64,000 nucleotides of DNA from contig BBSY01000005.1 in NCBI GenBank assembly GCA_000974665.1, positions 90,633 to 154,632 of the forward strand. The letters are read 5' to 3'. Made by a program: the position numbers and the translations under genes. This DNA is from an alpha proteobacterium U9-1i. GTDB taxonomy: Bacteria; Pseudomonadota; Alphaproteobacteria; Caulobacterales; Aquidulcibacteraceae. Of this stretch, positions 25,750 through 33,872 are shown one piece after another. Each line of letters opens with the position of its first letter. Position 1 is the stretch's first letter. The notes under the pieces are model-generated. The model had not been told where the DNA came from. It worked only from the letters and a program-made list of their open reading frames with translations, and made no database searches.

Positions 25750-26277
25750 TTAGCGCCCGAACGCCGCGTTGAGCTTCGCCAGTTGATCGCTGACGCCGTT
25801 GCCGGCGGGGGCTTCTTCGCCACCTTCACCGTACATCACCTCGTCGAGCCGGCGGACGCGTTCGTAAATCGCCGCGCCCCGGCCGATAAGGGTCTTCAGA
25901 GCCTCGGGCAAATCCTCCGCGCCGGCAAAGCCTGGGCTGGCCTGCGGCTCACGAGCAATCATGCGATACTTTTCGCCGGTGGCGTCCTTCATCGCGATCT
26001 CGCCGTCGCGTACCGCCTTCTGCACCAGCAGCCAGGAGGCTACCTGCATCAGCCGCGTGGTGAGGCGCATGCTCTCGCCGGCATAGGCCAAAGCGGCAGC
26101 GCGTGAGAGACGCTTGGAGGCGGCCCGGCCCGGCCCATCGAGATAGGCGGCGGTTTCCTCAACGAGCCCCATACCTTCCTTGAAGGTGCGCTCGAACATC
26201 TCGGTTTTGGCGAATTCGGCGGCGCGTTTGCCGTCCGGAGCAACGCTGTTGGGGGAAAGCTGGGTTTTTTCAGTCAT
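25750..26277 (-). CDS. rcdA: RcdA-like protein (DUF1465), regulator of CtrA degradation
   Basis: A 175-residue helical protein with the diagnostic core ERTFKEGMGLVEETAAYLDG, GRAASKRLSRAAALAYAGES and MRLTTRLMQVASWLLVQKAV. In Caulobacter RcdA is an adaptor that works with CpdR, PopA and ClpXP to destroy the cell-cycle regulator CtrA and other substrates. Length matches. The ATG at 26277 is used because the longer open frame upstream is not similar. The DUF1192 gene lies 50 bp upstream on the same strand, a neighbour arrangement I recall from related genomes. Confidence 0.92.
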   Translation of the reverse strand: MTEKTQLSPNSVAPDGKRAAEFAKTEMFERTFKEGMGLVEETAAYLDGPGRAASKRLSRAAALAYAGESMRLTTRLMQVASWLLVQKAVRDGEIAMKDATGEKYRMIAREPQASPGFAGAEDLPEALKTLIGRGAAIYERVRRLDEVMYGEGGEEAPAGNGVSDQLAKLNAAFGR

Positions 26278-26327
26278 GGCTTTCCGGACTTCGCAAACCG
26301 CAGGCCGCTCGGGCCCGGCGCCACACC

Positions 26328-26528
26328 TTACGACGGCCTGACGCCAAACACCGAATCCGCGGCCGCGCGCTGGGCGCGCTTGGATTGGATCGCGCGTTCG
26401 CACTGGGCGATCTCGGCGCGGAGGCGCTCAATCCTGTCTTCAAGATCGCCAATGGTGGCGTTCTCGAGCTGCGCTTCGAGCGATGCCGGCTTTTTTACCG
26501 GCGGGGCGAACGGATCATCGTCCAACAT
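26328..26528 (-). CDS. DUF1192 family protein
   Basis: A 66-residue protein: MLDDDPFAPPVKKPASLEA, then a short coiled coil in which NATIGDLEDRIERLRAEIAQ is the DUF1192 hallmark. Function unknown; widespread in alphaproteobacteria. It precedes rcdA on the same strand by 50 bp and is divergent from the quinone oxidoreductase gene. A longer open frame continues upstream on this strand but is the shadow of the oxidoreductase gene. Confidence 0.85.
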   Translation of the reverse strand: MLDDDPFAPPVKKPASLEAQLENATIGDLEDRIERLRAEIAQCERAIQSKRAQRAAADSVFGVRPS

Positions 26529-26603
26529 GGCCTGACCTCCGCTATGATCGTACCTCAACTCCGCCGTAAGCTTAAGCGGACATGCCGGGCCGAAAGGGAG
26601 AAC

Positions 26604-27563
26604 ATGCAAAGAATCCTTCATAGCCCCGATGCGCCGCTCCGCTTGGTCACCGCTGAAAAGCCGAGCCCCGGCCCCGGCGAGATTCTGATCCGGGTCGCCG
26701 CCGCCGGCCTCAACCGGCCCGACCTGATGCAGCGCGCCGGCCTCTATCCGCCGCCGCCTGGCGCGCCGGACACAATGGGGCTTGAGGTCTCCGGCGAAAT
26801 CGAAGCGCTCGGACCCGGCGTCACGCGCTGGCATCTTTACGATAAGGTCACCGCGCTTCTCTCCGGCGGCGGCTACGCCACATACGCCATCGCGCACGAA
26901 GGCGCGGCCCTGCCCGCGCCGTCGCGGCTCAGCATGAGTGAAGCAGCGGCGTTGCCGGAAACCGTGTTTACCGTGTGGGCGAACGTGTTCGAGAGTGCAG
27001 CGTTGCTGCCAGGCGAAACATTGTTGGTTCATGGCGGCGCCTCCGGCATCGGCACCACCGCGATCCAAATGGCGAAGGCGCACGGCGCGCGCTTGTTCGC
27101 AACGGCAGGCGACGATGCCAAGGTCGCGCTTTGCAAGAAGCTCGGCGCTGATCGCGCCATCAATTATCGCACCGAGGACTTCGAGGAAATTGTGCGGGTC
27201 GAAGGCGGCGCTGATGTCGTGCTCGACATGGTCGGCGGGCCATACATTCAAAAGAACATCAACATTATGAACGAGCGCGGGCGCATCGTCATGATCGCCT
27301 TTCTAAAGGGTCCGCAGGCCGATCTCAATTTGATGCGTATGATGCTGAAGCGGATCACGCTCACAGGCTCAACGCTGCGCTCACGCTCCAATGAGGAAAA
27401 AGCCCGGATTGCGCGTGCGGTGGAAAAACACGTCTGGCCGTGGATCGAGGCCGGCAAGGTGAAACCGGTGATCGACAGCACCTTCCCGCTCTCCGACGCC
27501 GAGGCCGCGCACGCACGGCTGCAAGGCGGGGCGCACGCGGGGAAGATTGTCTTGGTCGCCTAG
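26604..27563 (+). CDS. NAD(P)H-quinone oxidoreductase, PIG3/QOR family
   Basis: A 319-residue medium-chain zinc-independent reductase. The catalytic half has AAAGLNRPDLMQRAGLYPPPPG, the PIG3 hallmark, and the NADPH fold has VHGGASGIGTTAIQMA. It reduces quinones using NADPH in the cytoplasm. The ATG at 26604 has GGGAG about six bases before it. Its last four bases overlap a small reading frame on the opposite strand. Confidence 0.93.
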   Translation: MQRILHSPDAPLRLVTAEKPSPGPGEILIRVAAAGLNRPDLMQRAGLYPPPPGAPDTMGLEVSGEIEALGPGVTRWHLYDKVTALLSGGGYATYAIAHEGAALPAPSRLSMSEAAALPETVFTVWANVFESAALLPGETLLVHGGASGIGTTAIQMAKAHGARLFATAGDDAKVALCKKLGADRAINYRTEDFEEIVRVEGGADVVLDMVGGPYIQKNINIMNERGRIVMIAFLKGPQADLNLMRMMLKRITLTGSTLRSRSNEEKARIARAVEKHVWPWIEAGKVKPVIDSTFPLSDAEAAHARLQGGAHAGKIVLVA

Positions 27564-27739
27564 GGCTTTGCGTTCTTCGACTTGACGTGTTCGTTGTTCG
27601 TGCGCTCAGCGCCGCCGAACACATCTTCCTCGTCCACGGGCCGGTTGCCGCCCTTCTGAGGCGGCGGCGCGGCGGCGCCTGGCTTTAGGCCAGACTTGGC
27701 GCCTTTAACGGGCTCGGGTCGGCTCGGCTGGTTTGGCAT
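27560..27739 (-). CDS. Small hydrophilic hypothetical protein
   Basis: A 59-residue charged, Pro/Lys-rich peptide (begins MPNQPSRPEPVKGAKSGLKP; contains VDEEDVFGGAERTN). It has no membrane segment or known domain and looks intrinsically disordered. Supported only by position, a plausible ATG at 27739 and compact fit between neighbours. Confidence 0.4.
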   Translation of the reverse strand: MPNQPSRPEPVKGAKSGLKPGAAAPPPQKGGNRPVDEEDVFGGAERTNNEHVKSKNAKP

Positions 27740-27808
27740 CGCGCGCGTCCTCACAGTTCGTGAGGGCAACACGGAAATCGCGGGCACGTTCCGACTGCGG
27801 CCTGCGCG

Positions 27809-28354
27809 CTATTGAGGCGCCGCCATTTCTTGCAAGAACGCGCACTCCTGCGCCTCAGCCAATTCGTAGAGGCGCTGCCCACGCATCATCTGCGGCATCA
27901 TGTTTTCGACACCGCCCATCATTGCCGCGCTCTCGCGATTATTCGCATCGGCCTGCGCCTGCATGCCACTGATCTGCGCCTGCATGGCCAGTGACTGCGC
28001 ATAGCCCGCGCCGGGAATAAAGGAACTCGCCAAGCCGCCGATGATGGATGACATCGCCATGCCGGACATTGCGCTGCGCGCATCTTGAGCTTGATTTTGC
28101 CGAGACTGCGCCCACTGACCGAGCGACGCGATCTGAGCCTGCATCGCCGGATCATTCATCGTCATAATCATTTCAGATTGGATGGCGTCGCAGGTCATGT
28201 GCTCATCGCCGGGTCTGGCCGCCGCGGCTTGTGCGGCCGCCATGGAGGTTTCGAGCGATTGCCCGGCCGCCATCATCTGATCTTGGCCCGGTTGGGCGAA
28301 CGCCGTTGGCGCGACCAAGAGACTTAACGCAATGAGGACGGGCGCAGCACGCAT
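27809..28354 (-). CDS. Exported Met/Ala/Gln-rich protein of unknown function
   Basis: A 181-residue protein with a signal peptide (MRAAPVLIALSLLVAPTAFA, cleaved before QPGQDQ). The mature part is unusually rich in Met, Ala and Gln (for instance MIMTMNDPAMQAQIASLGQW, AQSLAMQAQISGMQAQADAN) with one hydrophobic stretch MAMSSIIGGLASSFIPGAG and two Cys (MTCDA, EAQECAF) that might form a disulfide. Not recognised. It is divergent from trcR. Confidence 0.7.
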   Translation of the reverse strand: MRAAPVLIALSLLVAPTAFAQPGQDQMMAAGQSLETSMAAAQAAAARPGDEHMTCDAIQSEMIMTMNDPAMQAQIASLGQWAQSRQNQAQDARSAMSGMAMSSIIGGLASSFIPGAGYAQSLAMQAQISGMQAQADANNRESAAMMGGVENMMPQMMRGQRLYELAEAQECAFLQEMAAPQ

Positions 28355-28606
28355 CAGAACCTCCCCTTCCGCATGAGCGATCGCCGTACTCTCCGGCGGT
28401 TGAGCTGAATGCTCAATGAGGAAAGGCTGCTCGGATCGCTGAATCTACCCAAAATCGCCGCGCCGCTGCCTTCCCAAGCCGCGCTGCCGGCGCTATATCC
28501 GCCGCAACTGACTTGGTCCGCGCCCGGATCCGTCAGCCCGTTGCTCCATCTGGCCCGAGCGCCTGGCGACGACGCCGGGCGCTTTTGCATATCTGGAGCC
28601 TCCCCC

Positions 28607-29245
28607 ATGACCGTCGTTCTGATGCCGAAGGCCACCGCCGTTTGGTTGATCGAGAACACCTCGCTCGCGTTCAATCAGATCGCCGAGTTCTGCGGTCTGC
28701 ACCCGCTTGAAGTGCAAGGGATCGCTAACGAGGACGTGGCCAAGGGCATTCGCGGCGTAGACCCGATCGCCGGCGGCTTTCTGTCGCGCGAAGAGATCGC
28801 CAAGGGCGAAGCCAGCGACACCCACGTTCTAAAGCCGCTCGAGCAAAAGCGCATCGATCTGCCGCAAGTGAAGAAGAAGGGCGCGCGCTACACGCCGGTC
28901 GCGCGCCGCGGCGACCGCCCGGACGCCATCGCCTGGTTCCTGAAGAACCATCCCGAGGTCGCGGATTCCAAGATCGTAAAACTGATCGGCACGACCAAAG
29001 CCACGATCGAGCAAGTGCGCAATCGCACGCACTGGAACTCGCCGCAGATCAAGCCGGTCGATCCGGTTACCATTGGCCTGTGCACGCAGATTGAACTCGA
29101 CGGCGTCGTTCAGGAAGCGGCCGCCGCGAAAGCCCGCGCCGACGCCCGCGCCGCCAAGGCTGGCGCCAAGACGCTGAAGAGCGCCCAGGAGACCGTGCCC
29201 GCTGAAACCTACGAGGACGCAGCGGCGAGCGACGACGCCCAATAA
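28607..29245 (+). CDS. trcR: Cell cycle transcriptional regulator TrcR (DUF1013)
   Basis: A 212-residue protein with the full DUF1013 pattern: TAVWLIENTSLAFNQIAEFC, HPLEVQGIANEDVAKGIRG, LSREEIAKGE and RPDAIAWFLKNHPEVADSKI, LIGTTKATIEQVRNRTHWNS. The last part is an HTH-like region. In alphaproteobacteria this family is annotated as a cell-cycle transcriptional regulator. It ends with an Ala-rich charged tail. The ATG at 28607 starts the homology; earlier open sequence does not match. A GAATC (CcrM) site lies 166 bp upstream, and a strong terminator follows. Confidence 0.92.
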   Translation: MTVVLMPKATAVWLIENTSLAFNQIAEFCGLHPLEVQGIANEDVAKGIRGVDPIAGGFLSREEIAKGEASDTHVLKPLEQKRIDLPQVKKKGARYTPVARRGDRPDAIAWFLKNHPEVADSKIVKLIGTTKATIEQVRNRTHWNSPQIKPVDPVTIGLCTQIELDGVVQEAAAAKARADARAAKAGAKTLKSAQETVPAETYEDAAASDDAQ

Positions 29246-29273
29246 GCGACGCGCCGCAAAAGCGCCCATTTCA

Positions 29274-29306
29274 AATCCCCCGATGCGCAAGCCTCGGGGG
29301 ATTTTT
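29274..29306 (+). terminator. Intrinsic terminator of trcR
   Basis: Perfect 10-bp stem (AATCCCCCGA at 29274-29283, TCGGGGGATT at 29294-29303), 10-base loop, T-run 29302-29306. It ends one base before the next gene's ATG. Confidence 0.9.
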
Positions 29307-29307
29307 C

Positions 29308-29892
29308 ATGCGCACATTTTTGCTCGCAGCCGGGATTGCGATCCCGTTTGTGTATTTTGCCAACCTGTTTGGCGTCGGCGCCATCACGCCAGGGTTTGAC
29401 CAGGGCGCGCTGCTGCCGAGTGAGCTTGGCCGTGACGGCATGGCCAACGCAATGTTGTTCAACGCAGGGCTGATGGCGACAGGCGCTTGCGGCGTGCTGG
29501 CCGCGTTGGGACTTTTTCTCGCGCTGAGACAGAATAGTGGCGGGGTGATTCTCGCTGGCCTCACTGCGCTTTGCATGCTCGCTTTCGGCGTGTCGATGAT
29601 CGTTTACGGCGTATTTTCGCTGCCGGATCCACGCCACTACAGCCCAAGCTTGCTCATCATCGCCAGCATGTTGGCGCCGTTGTTCGGCGCCTTCGCTCTG
29701 AAGCCTGGCGGCGCGGATCGATGGATCTTGCTTGCGGGCTTCGTCGCCGGGCTTGGCATGATTGCGCTCAGCGCTGGTCTTGGCGGCTTCGCCACGGAGC
29801 AGAACGTCGGTTGGATCGTGCGTGCGCACGGCGCCATTGCCTTCGCAACATTCGCGTATCTGTGCTGGGCCGTCTTGCGCCGTGCGCGCTAA
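29308..29892 (+). CDS. DUF998-like membrane protein
   Basis: A 194-residue inner-membrane protein with about six hydrophobic segments (FLLAAGIAIPFVYFANLFG, LFNAGLMATGACGVLAALGL, GVILAGLTALCMLAFGVSMI, LLIIASMLAPLFGAFAL and others). The spacing and the conserved HYSPSLL loop are in the style of DUF998. Function unknown. Its ATG lies one base past the trcR terminator tail, so a promoter must lie within or before the hairpin, or translation depends on read-through. It converges with the TetR gene (4-bp overlap). Confidence 0.7.
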   Translation: MRTFLLAAGIAIPFVYFANLFGVGAITPGFDQGALLPSELGRDGMANAMLFNAGLMATGACGVLAALGLFLALRQNSGGVILAGLTALCMLAFGVSMIVYGVFSLPDPRHYSPSLLIIASMLAPLFGAFALKPGGADRWILLAGFVAGLGMIALSAGLGGFATEQNVGWIVRAHGAIAFATFAYLCWAVLRRAR

Positions 29893-30482
29893 GTTTCGAT
29901 CAGCACGCGGCCGACCAATTGCTCGAACGCCTCCTGCATCCGTTGCGGCGTGTGCTTGTGGCCGCCTTCGCGCCACCATTTAAGCAGCGCGATGAAACCG
30001 CCCGCGATGAACACCGCGGCCTCCTGGCGTTGTACGGGTGACCAGTCCGGCCTGCGGCGCTCGAGATTGGCTTCCGCAATCTCGCGTAACTTCAACTCCG
30101 CCGCCCGCATCTGGCGCGCGTAAACGGTTGAACGCGTCATGGCCGCCGAAAGCCCCCGCGCATCGCCGATATGAGTGAACAATGCGCGCGACGGCAACAC
30201 GTCGGTGCGATCGGGATAGCGCTCCGCGTAGGCTGCTTCCGTGCGTGCGATCATATCAACGAACGAGCGCACCAGGAAATCGTCTTTTGACGCGAAGTGC
30301 TGGTAAAAAGTTGAGCGGCTGACGCCCGCCTCCTCGGCAATGTCGCTGACTTCCAGCGCATCGATATCGGCATCCTTCGCGCCCAGGCTGAACATGGCCT
30401 CGGCCAGCAGACGCCGCGTCCGTGCGGCGCGCCGGTCGATGCCTGTGAAAAGATCGGTTCCCGTTTTGCTATCGGACATCAC
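29889..30482 (-). CDS. TetR family transcriptional regulator
   Basis: A 197-residue repressor. The N-terminal HTH (about 18-65) has RRAARTRRLLAEAMFSLGAK and the typical DIAEEAGVSRSTFYQHFASK. The C-terminal part, all helical, binds an unknown ligand. It is divergent from a membrane-protein/retropepsin pair 86 bp away, which it probably controls, and convergent with the DUF998 gene. Confidence 0.9.
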   Translation of the reverse strand: MMSDSKTGTDLFTGIDRRAARTRRLLAEAMFSLGAKDADIDALEVSDIAEEAGVSRSTFYQHFASKDDFLVRSFVDMIARTEAAYAERYPDRTDVLPSRALFTHIGDARGLSAAMTRSTVYARQMRAAELKLREIAEANLERRRPDWSPVQRQEAAVFIAGGFIALLKWWREGGHKHTPQRMQEAFEQLVGRVLIET

Positions 30483-30503
30483 CGCCCCTCATGTCCGCGA
30501 ACA

Positions 30504-30526
30504 GCGCCGGACCTCATCGCCGGCGC
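30504..30526. promoter_or_regulatory. Candidate TetR operator
   Basis: A perfect inverted repeat (GCGCCGG at 30504-30510, CCGGCGC at 30520-30526) with a 9-base spacer in the gap between the TetR gene and the divergent membrane protein gene. Position and symmetry suit a TetR dimer; GC richness makes chance palindromes common here. Confidence 0.35.
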
Positions 30527-30568
30527 AGTCTAGCCTTGATTGTTGCTGGCATATTTCAGGGGAACATC

Positions 30569-31204
30569 ATGAGCATGGAACGGGCCGGCGGATTGGCTCT
30601 CGCGGTGGGCGCGATCGCCTACATCGCGTTGATGAGCGTTCACCCAAGCCACGCCGGCGGCAACCCTCAGTTCGGGCCCTTCACGCTGTCCGGCATCGTT
30701 CATGCGACGGCCCTCACGGTGAAGCCGATCCTGGTGTTTGGCTTCTTCGCGTTCTCGCGTTGGCTGAGCCTCGAGCGCCCGCTGGTCGCGCTCGGTTTCA
30801 GCTTTTACGCGCTCGCCGCGTTGTTCACGATGCTGGCGGGCACGATGAGCGGTTTGATGTTCCCGTACATGGTCGCCGCCGCGCATGCGCCTGGCGGCGA
30901 CGTCGAAAGCATTCGTCTGCTGGCGCAATATACGACGTGGCTGAACCGCTCGTTCGCGCAAGTCCACTATGACTTCGTCTCTGTCGCCATCCTGATCTGG
31001 TCGATCGCTTGGCAGCCCAAGACACCGTACGGCTGGGGCGCGCGCGCGCTCGGCTTTGTGGTGGGCCTCGGCGTGCTTGGATGGCAATTCTCCGGAACAA
31101 TGAATCTAGAAGCTCGCCAGGGCGCGCTGATCGTCACCGCGGCCCAAGGCGTTTGGACATTGTGCGCAGCGGCTGCGTTGTTGAGCGCGAGGAAGGGCGA
31201 ATGA
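30569..31204 (+). CDS. Hypothetical multi-pass membrane protein
   Basis: A 211-residue inner-membrane protein with about six hydrophobic segments (GLALAVGAIAYIALMS, ILVFGFFAFSRWLSL, FYALAALFTMLAGTM, VSVAILIWSIAWQ, ALGFVVGLGVLGWQFSG, ALIVTAAQGVWTLCAAAALL). Not recognised. ATG at 30569 has CAGGGGAA upstream. Its stop overlaps the ATG of the retropepsin-like gene (ATGA), so the two are co-translated; the TetR gene lies divergent. Confidence 0.7.
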   Translation: MSMERAGGLALAVGAIAYIALMSVHPSHAGGNPQFGPFTLSGIVHATALTVKPILVFGFFAFSRWLSLERPLVALGFSFYALAALFTMLAGTMSGLMFPYMVAAAHAPGGDVESIRLLAQYTTWLNRSFAQVHYDFVSVAILIWSIAWQPKTPYGWGARALGFVVGLGVLGWQFSGTMNLEARQGALIVTAAQGVWTLCAAAALLSARKGE

Positions 31205-32073
31205 CTATGATGCGTTTCGCCATTGCCGCGGTGCTGTTCGCCAGCGCCTGCAACAATGTCGCCGCGGACGCTCAATCAAGTGCGTCCATCGCCCTCGACA
31301 TGACCGCGCCGCGCCCGACAGCACAATTGGTCATCGGCGACGCCGATCCTGTCACCGCGATCTTCGACACCGGCGCCGCGGCTAGCGTGTTGCGCTTGAG
31401 CTATGCCGAACGCATCGGCGTGCCGAACCAAGGCCCCGCGTCCGCGCACGGCCCGAACGGCGCGCCTGTCAGCGGCTTCCGCACGCGTATCGACGATGCC
31501 CGCCTCGGTGATGCAAGCTTCACCGGCGCGATGGCGGTTGCGCTCGACATTCCCTTACCGCTCGAAGGCGTCGACGCAATCATCGGGCCGGGTGTGTTTT
31601 CAGGCCGCTTGGTGCGCTTCGATTTTCCCGCTGGAATTGCTCATGTCGTGCCTCGCACGGCGGACAACACGCCAAGCGGAGAAGCCACGCCCTATCACGG
31701 CGAAAACACCCACGGCAGAGTTCGCCGCATTCCCGCCGTGCGCGTCGATATTCCTGGCGCTCCGGAAATTGTTGCGATCGCCGACTCCGGCTCCGCGCGC
31801 GGCTTGCTCTTGCCGCTGACACTCGCGCACAGTTTGCCGCTCTCGGAGCCGCTAACCTCTGGCGAGCCCGTGCGCATGGTCGGCGCGCAGTTTCCGAGCC
31901 TCACCAGCCGCATCAACGGCAATGTGCGCATCGGGCCGTTGACGATCGAGAACCCGCAGGTGCGCTTTGCTGACGGCATAGGCATGTCCGTCGTCGGCAT
32001 GGAAATTCTACGCGACGCGATCCTGGTGCTCGACCCAGCCGAGCACCGATCTTGGTTGCTTGCCGCGGACTAA
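31201..32073 (+). CDS. Retropepsin-like aspartic protease family protein, exported
   Basis: A 290-residue protein. The N-terminus (MRFAIAAVLFASAC) is a signal with a weak lipobox. Two aspartic-protease-type half sites are visible: IFDTGAAASVLRL (Asp56) and the second IADSGSARGLLLP, the layout of two-domain retropepsin-like proteins. These have been described as aspartyl proteases in some bacteria, but catalysis here is inferred. Start ATG 31201 overlaps the stop of the upstream membrane protein gene. It converges with the LpxR-like gene (4-bp overlap). Confidence 0.8.
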   Translation: MTMMRFAIAAVLFASACNNVAADAQSSASIALDMTAPRPTAQLVIGDADPVTAIFDTGAAASVLRLSYAERIGVPNQGPASAHGPNGAPVSGFRTRIDDARLGDASFTGAMAVALDIPLPLEGVDAIIGPGVFSGRLVRFDFPAGIAHVVPRTADNTPSGEATPYHGENTHGRVRRIPAVRVDIPGAPEIVAIADSGSARGLLLPLTLAHSLPLSEPLTSGEPVRMVGAQFPSLTSRINGNVRIGPLTIENPQVRFADGIGMSVVGMEILRDAILVLDPAEHRSWLLAAD

Positions 32074-33143
32074 AGCCGCCAGCTGAGCGCGATGGCGCCG
32101 AAATCCTGGATCTCGGTTTGCGTCTCGAATTCCTCGCTGCGCGTCACCCAAGTGTAGGCGAGCCGCCAATCGCCGGCGCTGATGCTCACGCCGGCCTGGA
32201 GATCGCCCACCAGAGGATTGCGTTCCACCGAAGCGCTGTCTTCGAACGTGTTGCCATCGAGGAAGAGGTTGCGCGCCACGGCGCGGCCTTGCAGGCCGAC
32301 AAACACGCTCCACGACAACGGCCCGCCGGTGAAATGCTCAACCCCGGAGAGCGACGGACGCACGCGCGGCGGCCCATAATCGTTGTCGATCCGTTGGCCG
32401 ATGCGCGCGGCGATGCCAACGCGCGCCTCGTCACGCAGCGTGCCCACGGTAACGCCAGCACTCGGCGTCAAATCCATTTCGAGGCCGCCGGCGACATCGG
32501 CGAACACGCGCAACGCCCGCCAACGGCGATCGAAAGATACGGCGAACGCAACTTCATCGTTGAGCTGGCTATCCCAACCCAACGGCTCCGGCGCGCCGAG
32601 CAATTGGTGGATCCCGCTTTGCGCTTCCTCGCCCTGCGCGGATGGGCCTACGAGGCCCAGCTCCAACTCGTAGGTGTCGAGATAACGCGGCGCGCGGGCG
32701 CCGTTGGTAGGTTCTTCGACGCCCACCATCAGCTGCATATAAAGCCAGCCCGCGTACGGATGCTGATCAGGCGGCGCCGGCACGGCGGAGATATCCTGCG
32801 GCGTGAAGATCGACTGACCGAAGGCAATGCCCCAGAAATCCGGATTGGCGCCGGAGAGCGGCCGCGTGAAGCCGCCCGCGCCTTCCAGCCAATCGGGCAC
32901 GCCTTCGCTTGGCGACACGTAAGCAAGCTTGATGCCCGAGGTGTAGTTGTCGTCGGCGCCCGAAGAGAGCGAGTCGTTTTCAACGACGAGCGACAGCACG
33001 CCCTTTTGCTCGGCCGGACGATCGCGTGCTTCGGCGATTTGCGGCGTCATCGCCGCGAGCAACGCCCAACCTGCCGCCCATTCCTTCAAGCGCGAGCGCT
33101 TCGCTACGCGATGATGTCCGGCGTCAGTCTGTCTTCGATCCAT
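32070..33143 (-). CDS. Lipid A deacylase LpxR family (DUF2219) outer-membrane protein
   Basis: A 357-residue beta-barrel candidate. A signal peptide (WAAGWALLAAMTPQIAEA) follows about 20 residues. The family start VVENDSLSSGADDNYTSGIK supplies the catalytic-type Asn-Asp and Thr-Ser residues, and HPYAGWLYMQ the His region. The C-terminus ends in a hydrophobic strand with terminal aromatic/Leu residues (FGAIALSWRL), usual for barrels. LpxR of Salmonella removes the 3'-acyl chains of lipid A. The ATG at 33143 has GAGGGA upstream but lies 40 bp inside the DUF465 gene; a TTG at 33089 would give a shorter signal peptide. Confidence 0.85.
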   Translation of the reverse strand: MDRRQTDAGHHRVAKRSRLKEWAAGWALLAAMTPQIAEARDRPAEQKGVLSLVVENDSLSSGADDNYTSGIKLAYVSPSEGVPDWLEGAGGFTRPLSGANPDFWGIAFGQSIFTPQDISAVPAPPDQHPYAGWLYMQLMVGVEEPTNGARAPRYLDTYELELGLVGPSAQGEEAQSGIHQLLGAPEPLGWDSQLNDEVAFAVSFDRRWRALRVFADVAGGLEMDLTPSAGVTVGTLRDEARVGIAARIGQRIDNDYGPPRVRPSLSGVEHFTGGPLSWSVFVGLQGRAVARNLFLDGNTFEDSASVERNPLVGDLQAGVSISAGDWRLAYTWVTRSEEFETQTEIQDFGAIALSWRL

Positions 33144-33355
33144 TGAATTTGGTCCCTCAGCACCAGCTTGCGCTTCTTCAGCCGCGCAAGCTGCAGCGCG
33201 TCGCCGCCGCTGTTCTGTGTTGCCAGAGCCATGATCGCGCTGTCGAGCGCCCGATGCTCCTCGCGGAGCTCCACCAGCCGCGCCTTAAGCGCGCGCTTTT
33301 CGGGCGTGTCATTGATGTCGAACCCGTCGAGGTCGCCGCCATCACTCTCGGACAT
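33104..33355 (-). CDS. DUF465 (YdcH-like) small coiled-coil protein
   Basis: An 83-residue charged helical protein. The C-terminal part (HRALDSAIMALATQNSGGDA, then LQLARLKKRKLVLRDQIQW) has the DUF465 pattern with its LKKxKL core. Function unknown; coiled coil likely. Its end overlaps the start of the LpxR-like gene by 40 bp, so they are co-transcribed. A second member of the family lies divergent at 33588. Confidence 0.88.
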   Translation of the reverse strand: MSESDGGDLDGFDINDTPEKRALKARLVELREEHRALDSAIMALATQNSGGDALQLARLKKRKLVLRDQIQWIEDRLTPDIIA

Positions 33356-33587
33356 TACGCGAAACGCCCCTCGCGCGGCCCTTCCCGGCCGCCCCTGAGC
33401 TAAGCCATGCGCCGCCCTTTGTGTAAAGCGTCAGCGGAAGGGCTGATTCCGTGGACGATTTTCCGGCAACCACAGGCAAGCGCGAAGCAATCCGAAGAAA
33501 GATTAATTTTGTAAAACGATGTAACGAGACAACACCCGATTTTGGCGCCATCCTCAGACTCGCCTAACTGATAAGGAGGTGCTCTTC

Positions 33588-33764
33588 ATGGCGCTCGATC
33601 AGCGGCTGCGCGAACTTGACGCGCGGCACAAGGAACTCGACTTCAACATCGAAAACGAGGCCAAAAGGCCAGCCGCGGACCCGATGCGGCTTTCGGCGAT
33701 GAAACGCCAGAAACTCAAACTCAAAGAAGAAATCGAAGACATCCGAATACGTCTTCAGCATTAG
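33588..33764 (+). CDS. DUF465 (YdcH-like) small coiled-coil protein, second copy
   Basis: A 58-residue protein (MALDQRLRELDARHKELDFN, then MRLSAMKRQKLKLKEEIEDI). Same helix-hairpin pattern as the gene on the other strand at 33104. An ideal ribosome site AAGGAGGT at 33573-33580 fixes the ATG at 33588. The 232-bp gap between the two contains an AT-richer stretch near 33490-33540 where promoters could lie; I see no other gene there. Confidence 0.9.
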   Translation: MALDQRLRELDARHKELDFNIENEAKRPAADPMRLSAMKRQKLKLKEEIEDIRIRLQH

Positions 33765-33872
33765 CGCGCTTCCAGATCAGGTCTGAGGCGAAAAGCTCAC
33801 CCGCGCGGCGCGTGTGATTGAGCCAGAACGCCTCGCGCTCTAGCGTGCCGGCACCAAGTCGCCGGAGGCCTG

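Noticed and set aside
32052..33146. Long plus-strand frame opposite the LpxR-like gene
   Set aside because: No family-like composition; the LpxR-type motifs and signal peptide on the minus strand explain the region.
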